DNA of 64,000 bases. Origin: JBEVJK01 sp963791325. Lineage in GTDB: Bacteria; Pseudomonadota; Alphaproteobacteria; Rhizobiales; Rhizobiaceae. Position 1 is the first letter of the stretch. The number at the start of each line of letters is the position of its first letter. The notes under the pieces are model-generated. The model was not told where the DNA came from, ran no database searches, and was given only the letters and a program-made list of their open reading frames with translations. The position numbers and the translations under genes are program-made. Shown here piece by piece: positions 9,255 through 17,690 of this stretch. The stretch spans positions 1-64,000 of the forward strand of contig CAWBRU010000003.1 in assembly GCA_963791325.1 (NCBI GenBank), read 5' to 3'.

Positions 9255-9497
9255 CTAAAACTTTAAATCGCGGATTTTAGCGCGAAACTGCACCGCCGGT
9301 CCCGGCGAGGCCGGGTCAAATCTTTTCAGTTCCCCCCGCCAGGTCATAGCCCCCGGACGGTCGCCGCGGGCGCCGGGAACTTCCGTGAACGGATTCGATT
9401 TGTTCGTACGATCCAACATTGCCTCGACCTTCATCACCCAAGCATAGGCCGGGTACCCGTGCCCGTCCACGCCCTGCCACCGGCATCCTACCCACAC
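9255..9497 (-). CDS. hypothetical protein (weak call)
   Basis: An 80-codon frame fills the space between terS and the next small gene and runs in the same direction. The C-terminal half (TNKSNPFTEVPG and PASPGPAVQFRAKIRDLKF) has plausible codon use. There is no recognisable domain, and the start at 9497 has no clear ribosome site. It could be a gene or an open frame by chance. Confidence 0.3.
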   Translation of the reverse strand: MWVGCRWQGVDGHGYPAYAWVMKVEAMLDRTNKSNPFTEVPGARGDRPGAMTWRGELKRFDPASPGPAVQFRAKIRDLKF

Positions 9498-9500
9498 CCC

Positions 9501-9737
9501 CTAGTCAACCGGTGCTGGCGAGCCATGGTAGATCGGCAGCGCCAGATCGAGCAGACCCACCGTCCGCTCTACCACCTCCACCAGGGTATCGACCGCAGTG
9601 CTGTCCTGCTGGCCAAACCCAGCGTTGGTCAGATCTTCGTGCCAGGCGATGAGATTGGCACGCAAGCTCAGCCGATCCTCGGCGCTGCCGATGTCGTGCA
9701 CGAGCTTGGTGGTGCGATGTGGATCGTAGGACGACAT
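9501..9737 (-). CDS. hypothetical protein of the mobile element
   Basis: This 78-residue, mildly acidic, helix-rich protein begins MSSYDPHRTTKLVHDIGSAE. A strong GAAGGAGAGG lies directly before the ATG, supporting a real gene. It is one of a group of small same-strand genes between the putative origin and terS. No family was recognised. Confidence 0.5.
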   Translation of the reverse strand: MSSYDPHRTTKLVHDIGSAEDRLSLRANLIAWHEDLTNAGFGQQDSTAVDTLVEVVERTVGLLDLALPIYHGSPAPVD

Positions 9738-9753
9738 CGTTCCTCTCCTTCAG

Positions 9754-10119
9754 TTACATGTCTCGCACCCTGTAGCCCTGTTCTCGATACTCATTCCGGA
9801 ACCCGGCTCGTTCTTCTGGTCGAACCGGTGACAGCCGCACATCAGGCTCATAGAACGCCAACATGATGTCTGCTTCGCCGATTGATGCACCATTGAGGAT
9901 CTCGGCCAGGCGCGGCACCCGGCGCGGCGCAAGACATGGCGTGCAATCGTCCTGATAGAAATACTCCTGGCCGATCAGATTCTCGACCCATTCCTCAGGA
10001 TTGCAGAGCTCACGGCCGCCATTGCTGTCCATCCTGACCAATGGCTCATAGTCCCGGTTAAACAGAACACTGCTGCCATCGCGGGTCAGGTATCGGCCAT
10101 AGGGCAGGCTAAGGCGCAT
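9754..10119 (-). CDS. hypothetical protein of the mobile element
   Basis: A 121-residue soluble protein with no membrane segment, beginning MRLSLPYGRYLTRDGSSVLF. The aromatic-rich N-terminal half (FNRDYEPLVRMD, EEWVENLIGQEYFYQDD) and regular composition suggest a folded protein. Its start overlaps the end of the gene before it by 34 bases, so translation is probably coupled. Proteins of this kind recur in rhizobial mobile elements, but I know of no function. Confidence 0.55.
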   Translation of the reverse strand: MRLSLPYGRYLTRDGSSVLFNRDYEPLVRMDSNGGRELCNPEEWVENLIGQEYFYQDDCTPCLAPRRVPRLAEILNGASIGEADIMLAFYEPDVRLSPVRPEERAGFRNEYREQGYRVRDM

Positions 10120-10325
10120 CGGCCACCACGGATGCGGCCGTTGCTGTTGCGAGGGAACGGTGTGAAGTTCTCCCGCGCCGCCAGGAAGCTGAGCGATCCA
10201 TCGAGCACCAGCGTGAACGAGGGATCGGCAGGATCACCCTCGATCTCTGCAATGCGGCCGTGGATGCCACGCCACCGGTCCTTCGGCTTCATCCGAACCC
10301 ATGTGCCAATATTTAATTTCGCCAT
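10086..10325 (-). CDS. small KOW/SH3-like hypothetical protein
   Basis: This 79-residue protein reads MAKLNIGTWVRMKPKDRWRG, HGRIAEIEGDPADPSFTLVL. The pattern of a glycine-turn after basic beta strands resembles small KOW or SH3-like barrels that bind nucleic acid, but the similarity is only by eye. AGGAGG lies 4 bases before the ATG. It is the first gene after the iteron-like repeat block and is likely transcribed from a promoter in that block. Confidence 0.5.
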   Translation of the reverse strand: MAKLNIGTWVRMKPKDRWRGIHGRIAEIEGDPADPSFTLVLDGSLSFLAARENFTPFPRNSNGRIRGGRCALACPMADT

Positions 10326-10646
10326 TTAATCCTCCTCTTCCGATTATTCTTTCATTTCCGGAGGTTGATTCAACCTCCGGGTCCACCTCCGGAAAACAAA
10401 CCATAACAAAATCAGAGGCTTGGATTTTTCTACCAGAGGTCCGGAGGTCCGGAGGTTGATTGCCTCGATCCGGTAAGAACAAGAGTTTATTTGACAGACC
10501 AAATGAAATGATCTGTATATGTATTAAGTTAGAACAGGGTGCCCACCTCCGGTGAATAATCGAAGTACCTTGATTCCGTCGACCCTTTTGTCCGGAGGTT
10601 GAAAACCCACGACCTCCGGAAACAATTTTTAGAAATTCCAGTATAA
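10326..10646. repeat. cluster of eight CCGGAGGT iterons, candidate replication origin
   Basis: The octamer CCGGAGGT, or its complement ACCTCCGG, occurs at 10358, 10373, 10385, 10441, 10449, 10545, 10592 and 10612. The pair at 10358-10380 forms a perfect palindrome with 11-base arms around one central T. The copies at 10441 and 10449 are tandem and are preceded by a partial copy. Several copies are followed by TGA. An A+T-rich stretch (about 10483-10535) lies between the repeat groups. Clustered iterons with an adjacent A+T-rich unwinding segment, next to a primase/helicase gene, fit a replication origin. Autoregulation of the flanking genes is the alternative. Confidence 0.6.
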
Positions 10647-13600
10647 TCAGTTGAAGATATCCGGAAGCCCGACAAATTCAATTCCATACGTATGGGCATT
10701 AACATTCGGGTCGATCTGGCTGTTGAGTCGAATAGTGCCGATGCCCTCGGCATGCACAGTTCGCCCGATCAGCGCCTTCAGCCGCTTACCCACTTTCACT
10801 GGCGAGGGTATTTCTTTCGGGTGAAACGGCGTCGACCCGGTCGCCGTGCCGAGCGCATCACGCAAGGCCACGACCTTGTCTTGCGCTTCCCTGATTTCGT
10901 TCGACCGATAAAGCATAAACCCACGCTCCAGGTCGATCAGTCTAGCGACTTCCGCCGAGGTGAAGCGGCGCAGCGGGAACACTTCCCATAGGACGGAAAG
11001 CAGGCTCGCAGTTGCATTTGCCTCTTCGTCGGTTTCCTCATTATGGGCAAACAGCTCGGCAAAGCGGGTCTCGGAAACCAGTTCGAGCGGCTGGCCGACC
11101 TGCCGCCACCACTCGCGAAATCGAGTTACCGACTTGGTAGGCGGTCTCGGCATCAAAAGTAGCGTGTAGAGCGCGTGGAGGATTCGCGACCGCTGCATCA
11201 TCGTCCACTGCAGTGGATCCTGATGCACGACCGCGCGGTTCTCGGGATCCGGCCGGTCGGTTTGGATGTCGATGTTGACGATCCGCGAGGCGAGATCACC
11301 CTTCGCTGCGATGGCATTGCCGTTCCAGATCAAGATGCCGTTCGCGGGCGCTGATCCCAACTCGGAGATGCCGAGAATCCGATCCTTGAAGATCGGCGAG
11401 GTCAGCGCCGATTCGACGGCCGGGCAAGAGATCACACTGCCGCGGGCGATATTGTCAAAGACGCACAGCGCACCGCCTTCCAGATAGAATGCGAACAGCG
11501 CCTTGCGGCGCTCTTCCAGATTGGGCGACCACGGCGTTGCCGCCGCTCGTCTGCCGGTCGCGGCGAGCGCGATCATGTTGATGGATGTGGTTTTGCCGCT
11601 GCCGCGTTGACCGCCGCGGCAGAAAAAGCCAGGGCGCTCATCAAGCTGATGGCGTTGCAGCAAAGTCAGCGCCAGCGCGATCAGCGACACCTTGCCTTCC
11701 AGATTGGTCGCCACGTCGCATAACCATTCGTCGGCAAGATAACGGAACGCAGCTCGCGCCGCTTCAGGCGTGCATTCGGCGGGCTGCGGAACCACCTTGA
11801 CGATCTCCTCGGGAATCCGGATCAACAATCCCAATTCCCTGTTGACGCCATTGGCGGTGACCAGCGAGGTCTGCCCGGACGACCCGATCAACGCGACCGG
11901 CATCGATGCGATGCCTTTGACACTGGCGATAGCCGACGGCGCCTCAAGCTTATTTAATTGACGACAGAAGAACTCGGCGAGCGCCACCTCATCGCGGCCG
12001 ACCTCTTTGCCCTTGTCGTCATAGGTCGGCCTGAATACGTTGATGTGGGTCTCAACCAGCGCCGCGATCTCGTCGCTGTCGCGAATGGTCAGCAGCGGCT
12101 CCGGCGGCGGCGGGACATGGGTATTCTCGTCAACAGGCAACGGATTGCCTTCATCGTCTTCCCGCTCCTCGGTTAAAGTCTGCATGCCGGGCATCCGCCG
12201 GTCGACGATCTTCACCAATTGACCGGACACATTGCGAATCGGCGGCTCTGCCCCACCGATCCGGCCGAGCAACTGATCGATGGCTTGCGCCGCTTTATTC
12301 TTCGGCGCATCCAGCCGCGGCGCCTGCATCGCCACGCGGTGATCTTCGACCGTATCGGTCTGCTGTCGGGCGCGCTTCTTCTCGGCCGCCTGCCGCTGCC
12401 GGTCAGCTTTCAGCTCGGCGTTGATCTCACGCAGCCCGGCACCGCTGCGCTTGGCGGTGATCCGCTTCAACCGGGCAATGGCATCCTCGCCGAGCAGTGA
12501 GCTCCGCAACAGCGCCAGCAACTGCGCCACCGCGTGCTCGGGTTCGGCCTTCTCCAGGCGTGCCGCGATCAGCTTCTCATCAAAGCACAGCACGTAAATT
12601 GCTTTGCCGTGAGCAAAGCTGTGAATTATGAGCTCATCGCTTTCGCCATACTGTACCCGTGCTTTGCCGCTGCCGTAGTCGAGACCTTCGACCGGATCGG
12701 CGAGTGTCTTACCAATATAATCCTCTGGCTTGGCGAGCACGTCGGCAACGAACTTGGTGCCGATTGCCGGGTCGTCGAAAACCAACTCGATGCCTGGTGC
12801 AAGCTTGCCATTATACTGTTCGGTGACTTCCCTGATGACCACGTCGAGCGGCGCCTTAGTCCGCGCGGCGATCTTCACCGCTCTTTCGCGAACAACTTTC
12901 TCACGGACCTTCTTCACCTCGGGCCAGGCTCTGCCCTTCAGCTTTGCGATGATGCTCTCGAACATCAGCCGCTCGGCGGCGCTGAGATCCGGAAACACCA
13001 CCCGCGTGTTGATGGCCTCGCCGGGAAAAAAGACCGGGATGCGTGCCGCAGCGTCCTGGATCAATTCTCCGCGCAAATTGGGCGCACCTTCGAAAACAAG
13101 CCGCTCCGGGCTGCCGACGCTTTGATCGACCGGCGCGCGCTTCAGCTCCGAACCCTTGTCCGAAATGTAAATCCAACCGTAGCCGGCTAGCACCAGCCGC
13201 TCGAAAGCCACTTTCGTGGCGCGCGGAATGTCGGCCGCATCCCGAACCCGAACGTATTCATGCAGCCCGCCGGAGGACGGATATTTCGTTCCGTTGAGCT
13301 TCAATCCCGCCGAAGTCGACAGCCGTTCGAGCCGCTCTGCCCTTTCCAGGCCAGGAAACTCCTTCACCATTGTCGCCCAAAATCCGCCGTTGTCGGCGAT
13401 CCGTTTGCCAACCTCGGGCGGCATCCCCTTGCGATCATAGTCGAGCAGCGCCGCGCCTTCCTCGCCGGGGACGAACTCCAGATACTCCAAGGTCCGGGCA
13501 ATCGTGCCTGGATCGGCAAACGGCAACTCATCTTGAGTCACCACCGGAATGCCGCCGCCATTGAAAGGCTTGGTCTTAAGTTGACCGAGTCCCAGCGCCT

Positions 13601-13790
13601 GGCTTGACAGCATCTCCGCGATGATCGGGCAGAGCGCACCGAGATCGGCGCAAGCCTGCGGGTAAGCTGTCCCTTTCGTCATCCAGCAATGGCCGGCGTC
13701 GATGTTCAAACCACCGTTGCCGTCGACGCCGATGTCCTTTGACAGCAGCGCCCCATTGGCTTTCTCGAACAGGGTGAGATTGATCGTCAT
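10647..13790 (-). CDS. primase-polymerase / helicase replication protein
   Basis: This 1047-residue protein should start and drive replication of the element. The N-terminal third has archaeo-eukaryotic primase features: LLDYDRKGMP (paired catalytic aspartates), SSGGLHEYV (motif with histidine) and a later VDQSVGSPERLVFEGAP, typical of phage and plasmid prim-pol domains. A charged linker (about 430-520) precedes a helicase-like ATPase with Walker A GGQRGSGKTTSINMI and Walker B ALCVFDN, near residues 720-800. GGGAG lies before the ATG at 13790. The gene before it ends 11 bases upstream and the iteron cluster begins just past its stop. I infer the domain classes from motifs; polymerase activity is not shown. 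Confidence 0.75.
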   Translation of the reverse strand: MTINLTLFEKANGALLSKDIGVDGNGGLNIDAGHCWMTKGTAYPQACADLGALCPIIAEMLSSQALGLGQLKTKPFNGGGIPVVTQDELPFADPGTIARTLEYLEFVPGEEGAALLDYDRKGMPPEVGKRIADNGGFWATMVKEFPGLERAERLERLSTSAGLKLNGTKYPSSGGLHEYVRVRDAADIPRATKVAFERLVLAGYGWIYISDKGSELKRAPVDQSVGSPERLVFEGAPNLRGELIQDAAARIPVFFPGEAINTRVVFPDLSAAERLMFESIIAKLKGRAWPEVKKVREKVVRERAVKIAARTKAPLDVVIREVTEQYNGKLAPGIELVFDDPAIGTKFVADVLAKPEDYIGKTLADPVEGLDYGSGKARVQYGESDELIIHSFAHGKAIYVLCFDEKLIAARLEKAEPEHAVAQLLALLRSSLLGEDAIARLKRITAKRSGAGLREINAELKADRQRQAAEKKRARQQTDTVEDHRVAMQAPRLDAPKNKAAQAIDQLLGRIGGAEPPIRNVSGQLVKIVDRRMPGMQTLTEEREDDEGNPLPVDENTHVPPPPEPLLTIRDSDEIAALVETHINVFRPTYDDKGKEVGRDEVALAEFFCRQLNKLEAPSAIASVKGIASMPVALIGSSGQTSLVTANGVNRELGLLIRIPEEIVKVVPQPAECTPEAARAAFRYLADEWLCDVATNLEGKVSLIALALTLLQRHQLDERPGFFCRGGQRGSGKTTSINMIALAATGRRAAATPWSPNLEERRKALFAFYLEGGALCVFDNIARGSVISCPAVESALTSPIFKDRILGISELGSAPANGILIWNGNAIAAKGDLASRIVNIDIQTDRPDPENRAVVHQDPLQWTMMQRSRILHALYTLLLMPRPPTKSVTRFREWWRQVGQPLELVSETRFAELFAHNEETDEEANATASLLSVLWEVFPLRRFTSAEVARLIDLERGFMLYRSNEIREAQDKVVALRDALGTATGSTPFHPKEIPSPVKVGKRLKALIGRTVHAEGIGTIRLNSQIDPNVNAHTYGIEFVGLPDIFN

Positions 13791-13801
13791 CGCCGCTCCC
13801 C

Positions 13802-14110
13802 TCAACCGAACAGGCCGCAATCGTCGGCGCTGTCGTCATCGAGCTCCCCCTCGGCAGGCATGTCGACATGGAAGGCGGCGCGCGCATAATGCGCCACCAA
13901 GCGGCGGCGCTCGTCGTTATCGGGCTGGGCGCGGTCGATCATCGCGATCAGCAGCCCGCTGAGCGCCATCACCGCTTCGATCAGATTCGGCCGCTCTGGC
14001 TCGGCCTCCATCGCCTCGATGATCAGGCGCTGCGCCTGATCGACCCGAGCCATGTCGGCGTCGGCGCTGGCCGTGAAAACCAGCCTCGGAAGAATGTGTC
14101 GGCAATACAT
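13802..14110 (-). CDS. hypothetical protein upstream of the primase gene
   Basis: A 102-residue, acidic-ended protein (MYCRHILPRLVFTASADADM to DDDSADDCGLFG) with a helical middle. AGGAG sits 6 bases before the ATG. It lies between the AlpA-like gene and the replication gene, 11 bases from the latter, so it is probably in the same operon. No family was recognised; the position would fit a replication or copy-control accessory. Confidence 0.55.
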   Translation of the reverse strand: MYCRHILPRLVFTASADADMARVDQAQRLIIEAMEAEPERPNLIEAVMALSGLLIAMIDRAQPDNDERRRLVAHYARAAFHVDMPAEGELDDDSADDCGLFG

Positions 14111-14259
14111 TTGTGGTCTCCTGAATGTCGGAGACCAGCGCTTATCGAAGGTTATTGACCAACTGGGCCGCGGGTCTTATTTCTGCAGTGCTTCACGCCG
14201 CAGCAATCCAGACCTTGTGGCTCGGCCGGTGCGATCCCCTCGGAAAGCGCCGGCCAAGT

Positions 14260-14526
14260 TTATTCCGCCGCCATGTTGCAGGCAGCTTCCTTTGCATCGA
14301 TCCAGGCATGGACCAAGCGCTTGCGCCAAATGGCGCGCGACTGGACAGTTTTGCCAAGCTTGATCGGATCGGGGAAACCGTCGTGATGGCGTTTCTTCCA
14401 CAGATCAAACCGGTTCAGAATGATGCGCCGGTCAACCAGATCCTGGTAACTGTAAAAGGTGTACTCATCGTACGCTTCGATCTTGGTCTTTTGCAGTGCG
14501 GAGATCTGGGCGAGGATCTCAGCCAT
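14260..14526 (-). CDS. AlpA-like DNA-binding regulator/excisionase
   Basis: The 88-residue protein has the short winged-helix pattern of AlpA proteins: a helix (DLVDRRIILNRFDLWKKRHH), then DGFPDPIKLG and a basic RAIWRKRLVHAWIDAKEAA. AlpA-type proteins activate excision and early genes of prophages and satellites. AAGGGAG lies 6 bases before the ATG at 14526; another ATG directly abuts it at 14529. It heads the minus-strand replication operon and faces a second small DNA-binding-type gene across a 322-base divergent promoter region that holds two inverted repeats. Confidence 0.7.
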   Translation of the reverse strand: MAEILAQISALQKTKIEAYDEYTFYSYQDLVDRRIILNRFDLWKKRHHDGFPDPIKLGKTVQSRAIWRKRLVHAWIDAKEAACNMAAE

Positions 14527-14598
14527 CATTCGCTCCCTTCCCAATGCTGTAACTTGCTGGGAGCTAATCAGTAATGCCATGGAAATAGGCGTTGCAAC

Positions 14599-14626
14599 CG
14601 TGAAATGCGCATGCGAGCATTTCACG
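14599..14626. promoter_or_regulatory. inverted-repeat operator in the divergent alpA/topoisomerase promoter
   Basis: Two perfect 10-base arms, CGTGAAATGC and GCATTTCACG, are separated by 8 bases. A second smaller dyad, TGCGCA-GCC-TGCGCA, follows at 14639-14653. They lie between the divergent regulator genes (starts 14526 and 14849), where an autoregulatory operator is expected. Which protein binds is unknown; the two encoded HTH-like proteins are the obvious candidates. Confidence 0.5.
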
Positions 14627-14848
14627 ATTCGCGGCTTTTGCGCAGCCTGCGCATAAAGCAACCGATAGCTGTCACAATTGGTCCACTTAAACCCATTCCC
14701 GGCAGCGGAAAAAATTCTGCCGCACAAATCAGCGCCTTAAGTCGAAAATGACAACTTTCATGTGACCAAGCTTTTCGCCGCCCTCTAGACAGGCTTTGGC
14801 TAGCTTTACATTATCGTAGCCTATCGAGCCCTATTTGGAGCGAAATCG

Positions 14849-15058
14849 GTGCGGTTCATCAGCCGAAAAGAAGCCAAGCACCGCTTGGGCGACATCTCCG
14901 ACAGCGCTTTCGGCCGACTGCAGCGCCGTGGCCTGATCCCGGCGGCCGTCGATCTGCCGGGGCGTCCGCTGCCCGAAGAGGCATTCGAGCAGGCGCTGCA
15001 GGACCTGGCCAAGCGCGAACCACCGCGTGACCGCCGCAACGACCGCCGTAAAGCCTGA
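14849..15058 (+). CDS. small HTH (AlpA/MerR-like) protein
   Basis: The 69-residue product MRFISRKEAKHRLGDISDSA then FGRLQRRGLIPAAVDLPGRP looks like a minimal winged HTH in which a short helix pair meets a proline-rich wing. The GTG start at 14849 has TTGGAG 8 bases upstream. It leads the plus-strand set of topoisomerase, SprT-like protease and an unknown gene, 11 bases before the topoisomerase start, so co-transcription is likely. Confidence 0.5.
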   Translation: MRFISRKEAKHRLGDISDSAFGRLQRRGLIPAAVDLPGRPLPEEAFEQALQDLAKREPPRDRRNDRRKA

Positions 15059-15069
15059 ACTGATCGGCC

Positions 15070-15732
15070 GTGGACAAAAACCTGCTGCAGCGGACAACCT
15101 TCAGCACCAGCCGGTTGCTGGACTTCTTTTCCGAGAAGGACCTCGTCGCGCAGATCGGCCATCCCGTCGACGAATGGCTGCTGGTCGCCGGCAAAGAGCT
15201 CGTCGACAATGCGCTCGATGCTTGCGAGGAGAGCGGCACCGCTCCGCTGATCACCGTTACCGTCGACACTCGCGGCATCACCGTAGCTGACAATGGTCCC
15301 GGCCTTCCGGCGGAAGTCGTCGGCCGGATCCTCGATTACAGCATCAGGGTTTCCTCGCGCGCCGCCTATGTCTCGCCCACCCGCGGCGCCCAAGGCAATG
15401 CGCTTAAAACGCTGGTGGCGATGCCGTTTGTACTGGCGGGCGGTCAGCCGGTAGCGCCGGTCACCATCAGCGCCCGCGGCATCCGCCACGAGATCGAGAT
15501 CACGGTCGACAGGATCAAGCAGGAGCCGGTCATCGAGCACCGGCAGGTCGAGGACGCCACGGTAAGGATCGGCACTTCCGTAACGATCCCTTGGCCTCTC
15601 TCAGCGGCGGTCAAAACTCGATGCGGCGAGAGGCCGTTTCTTATCGTTGGTCAGCCGCTACCGCTGGTTCAATCCGCACCTTACGCTAAGCTTCGACTGG
15701 CAAGACGAGCACCATTTCGATTGTCAGGCTGA
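15070..15732 (+). CDS. type IIB topoisomerase, GHKL ATPase part (TopoVI-B-like, 5' half before frameshift)
   Basis: This is the ATP-driven clamp part of a topoisomerase VI/VIII-like enzyme. GHKL motifs are clear: KELVDNALDAC with Glu43 and Asn47, DNGPG at 74-78, and SPTRGAQGN at 102-110, the glycine-rich ATP lid with the QGN variant seen in bacterial TopoVI-B relatives. Real coding ends near 15605 at TSVTIPWPLSA. The expected continuation (SKLDAARGRFLSLVSRYRWF) is in the next frame, so the last 40 codons to the stop at 15732 are out-of-frame sequence. The GTG start lacks a strong ribosome site; coupling to the gene ending at 15058 is possible. Confidence 0.7.
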   Translation: MDKNLLQRTTFSTSRLLDFFSEKDLVAQIGHPVDEWLLVAGKELVDNALDACEESGTAPLITVTVDTRGITVADNGPGLPAEVVGRILDYSIRVSSRAAYVSPTRGAQGNALKTLVAMPFVLAGGQPVAPVTISARGIRHEIEITVDRIKQEPVIEHRQVEDATVRIGTSVTIPWPLSAAVKTRCGERPFLIVGQPLPLVQSAPYAKLRLARRAPFRLSG

Positions 15733-17665
15733 CAATCCGGAATGGGTCAAGTGGCGGCCCTCGGATCACACCTCTGCGCATTGGTACGATCACGAGCGCT
15801 TCACCGCGCTGGCCACCGCCTATGTCAATGCCGACCGCCAGAACGGCGCGCAGCGCACCGTCCGTGACTTTGTCCGCGAGTTCCGTGGCCTGTCGAGCAC
15901 CGTCAAAGCCGGTGAGATCCTCAACGATCTCAGCCTCGCTCGCCTCACCTTGAACCAGGCGCTGGTCGTCGAGGACAGCATCGATGAAGAGCTCACCGGC
16001 CGCTTGCTGGCGGCCATGCAGGCGGCATCGACCCCGGTCAAGCCGCGCCAATTGGGCGTCATCGGCCAAGACTACTTTAACGCCCGCCTCACCAGCGCCT
16101 GGGACTGCGACCGCTACTCGCTTCGCTATAAGCGCATCGAGGGTGAGGACGACGGCACGCCATTCGTCGTCGAAGCTGCCTTCGGCGCGTTCGTCGATAT
16201 CAGCCAGAGCGGCGGTTATGTCAGCGCCGTCAATTGGTCACCCGCGATCCGCTCGCCATTCCGCGCGCTCGGCGAACACGACATCAGTCTCGACAAGCTG
16301 CTCGCGGATCGTTGGGTTGGCAATGACGAACCGGCGCTGGTCATGCTCCATGTCGCCTTTCCGCGCGCCAGCTACGCGGATCGCGGCAAATCCACGGTCG
16401 CCCTGCCGCTGCCGATCAGCATTGCGGTGATCGAGGCGGTCGAAAACGTCACCAAAAAATGGAATGAGATCCGCGAAAAGGAATTCATCCGTCAGTACAG
16501 CGCCGACAAGCGCCAGGCCGCGGCCGCAGCGCGCGCCGCCAACAAAGGCAAAATCTCACAGGTCGCTGCGGCAGGAGAGTTGATGGAAGAGGCTTACCTG
16601 TGGGCCTCGGACAACGGCACATTACCCGCGCAAGCTCGACAAATCATGTATCGAGCGCGACCGCAGATGTTGATCCTGACGGAGCGGACCGAGATCAGCG
16701 ATCACTATTTCACCCAGACCCTGTTACCGGATTTCGTCATCGCCAATCCGCAACTCACGGCCAATTGGGATGTCGTCTATGACGCTCGCGGCCGTTTCCG
16801 CGAACCGCACACCGGCCGTGAGGTGCCGCTCGGGACACTGCATGTCCGTAAATACCTTGCCGACAGCGAGGCATTCAAGGTCGAGCCGATCCACTTCGAT
16901 CTGCCGACCCGCTATCCGACGATGGGGCCGAAGCACCGCTATGGCGCGGCGCTGTTCGTCGAGAAGGAAGGTTTTGACCATTTGCTGCGGGCGGTCCGCC
17001 TGGAGGAACGCTACGACATCGCTGCGATGTCGACCAAAGGCATGTCGAACGTCGCCGCGCGGGAATTGATCGATAAGGTTTCTCAGTGGGGCGTGCCGAT
17101 CTTCGTGCTCCACGATTTTGATAAATCCGGATTTTCGATCATTGGCACTCTGAGGAAGAGCGCCCGCCGCTACAAATTCCAGAACCCACCAAAAGTGATC
17201 GACATCGGCCTGCGGCTGGAGGATCTCGACCGGCTCGGCATCACCAAGGCCACAGGCGCCGAAACGGTAAAGTACAAGAGAACAAGACCGGAGTCGCTGC
17301 GCAAGAACCTGACCAAGAATGGCGCAACGCCGCAGGAAATCGCTTTCCTGCTTACCCACCGGGTCGAGCTGAATGCGCTCAATTCGCGACAGCTGGTCGA
17401 TCTGATCGAGGCCAAGCTCGATGCCCATGGCGTCGAGAAGCTGGTCCCGGACGAAGCCACGCTGGCTGATGCCTATCAGCGCGCCTCGATCATGCAAGAA
17501 ATGCAAGGCAGGCTCGATGCGCTGGCCAAGGACGCGCGCGCCGGCAAGACCGGCATCTCGGTGCCACCGGACATCGCCACGCACGTCAGGGAGGCGCTGG
17601 AGGCCGATCCGACGCTGTCGTGGGATGCCGCGCTAACGCGGATCGTCAAGGACGGCAAACCATGA
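15647..17665 (+). CDS. type IIB topoisomerase, transducer plus TopoVI-A-like Spo11/Toprim part (3' portion of a B-A fusion)
   Basis: The frame is open from 15584 and is the continuation of the GHKL part after a +1 shift. It first completes the B-type subunit: an H2TH-like stretch (RTVRDFVREFRGLSST) and transducer segments (TPFVVEAAFGAF, SAVNWSPAIRSPF, HVAFPRASYADRGKS). A basic linker (16470-16560) leads to an A-type subunit. LPAQARQIMYRARP carries the candidate DNA-cleaving tyrosine (codon 16649-16651). A Toprim fold follows with FVEKEG (Glu, codon 16961) and HDFDKSG (Asp-x-Asp, codons 17114 and 17120). Joined, the protein would be about 864 residues, a single-chain B-A enzyme of the kind called topoisomerase VIII on mobile elements. 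It should pass DNA duplexes through ATP-gated double-strand breaks. Confidence 0.75.
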   Translation: MVSRYRWFNPHLTLSFDWQDEHHFDCQADNPEWVKWRPSDHTSAHWYDHERFTALATAYVNADRQNGAQRTVRDFVREFRGLSSTVKAGEILNDLSLARLTLNQALVVEDSIDEELTGRLLAAMQAASTPVKPRQLGVIGQDYFNARLTSAWDCDRYSLRYKRIEGEDDGTPFVVEAAFGAFVDISQSGGYVSAVNWSPAIRSPFRALGEHDISLDKLLADRWVGNDEPALVMLHVAFPRASYADRGKSTVALPLPISIAVIEAVENVTKKWNEIREKEFIRQYSADKRQAAAAARAANKGKISQVAAAGELMEEAYLWASDNGTLPAQARQIMYRARPQMLILTERTEISDHYFTQTLLPDFVIANPQLTANWDVVYDARGRFREPHTGREVPLGTLHVRKYLADSEAFKVEPIHFDLPTRYPTMGPKHRYGAALFVEKEGFDHLLRAVRLEERYDIAAMSTKGMSNVAARELIDKVSQWGVPIFVLHDFDKSGFSIIGTLRKSARRYKFQNPPKVIDIGLRLEDLDRLGITKATGAETVKYKRTRPESLRKNLTKNGATPQEIAFLLTHRVELNALNSRQLVDLIEAKLDAHGVEKLVPDEATLADAYQRASIMQEMQGRLDALAKDARAGKTGISVPPDIATHVREALEADPTLSWDAALTRIVKDGKP

Positions 17666-17690
17666 CCGGGCCACAAAGGGAGGACACGCA

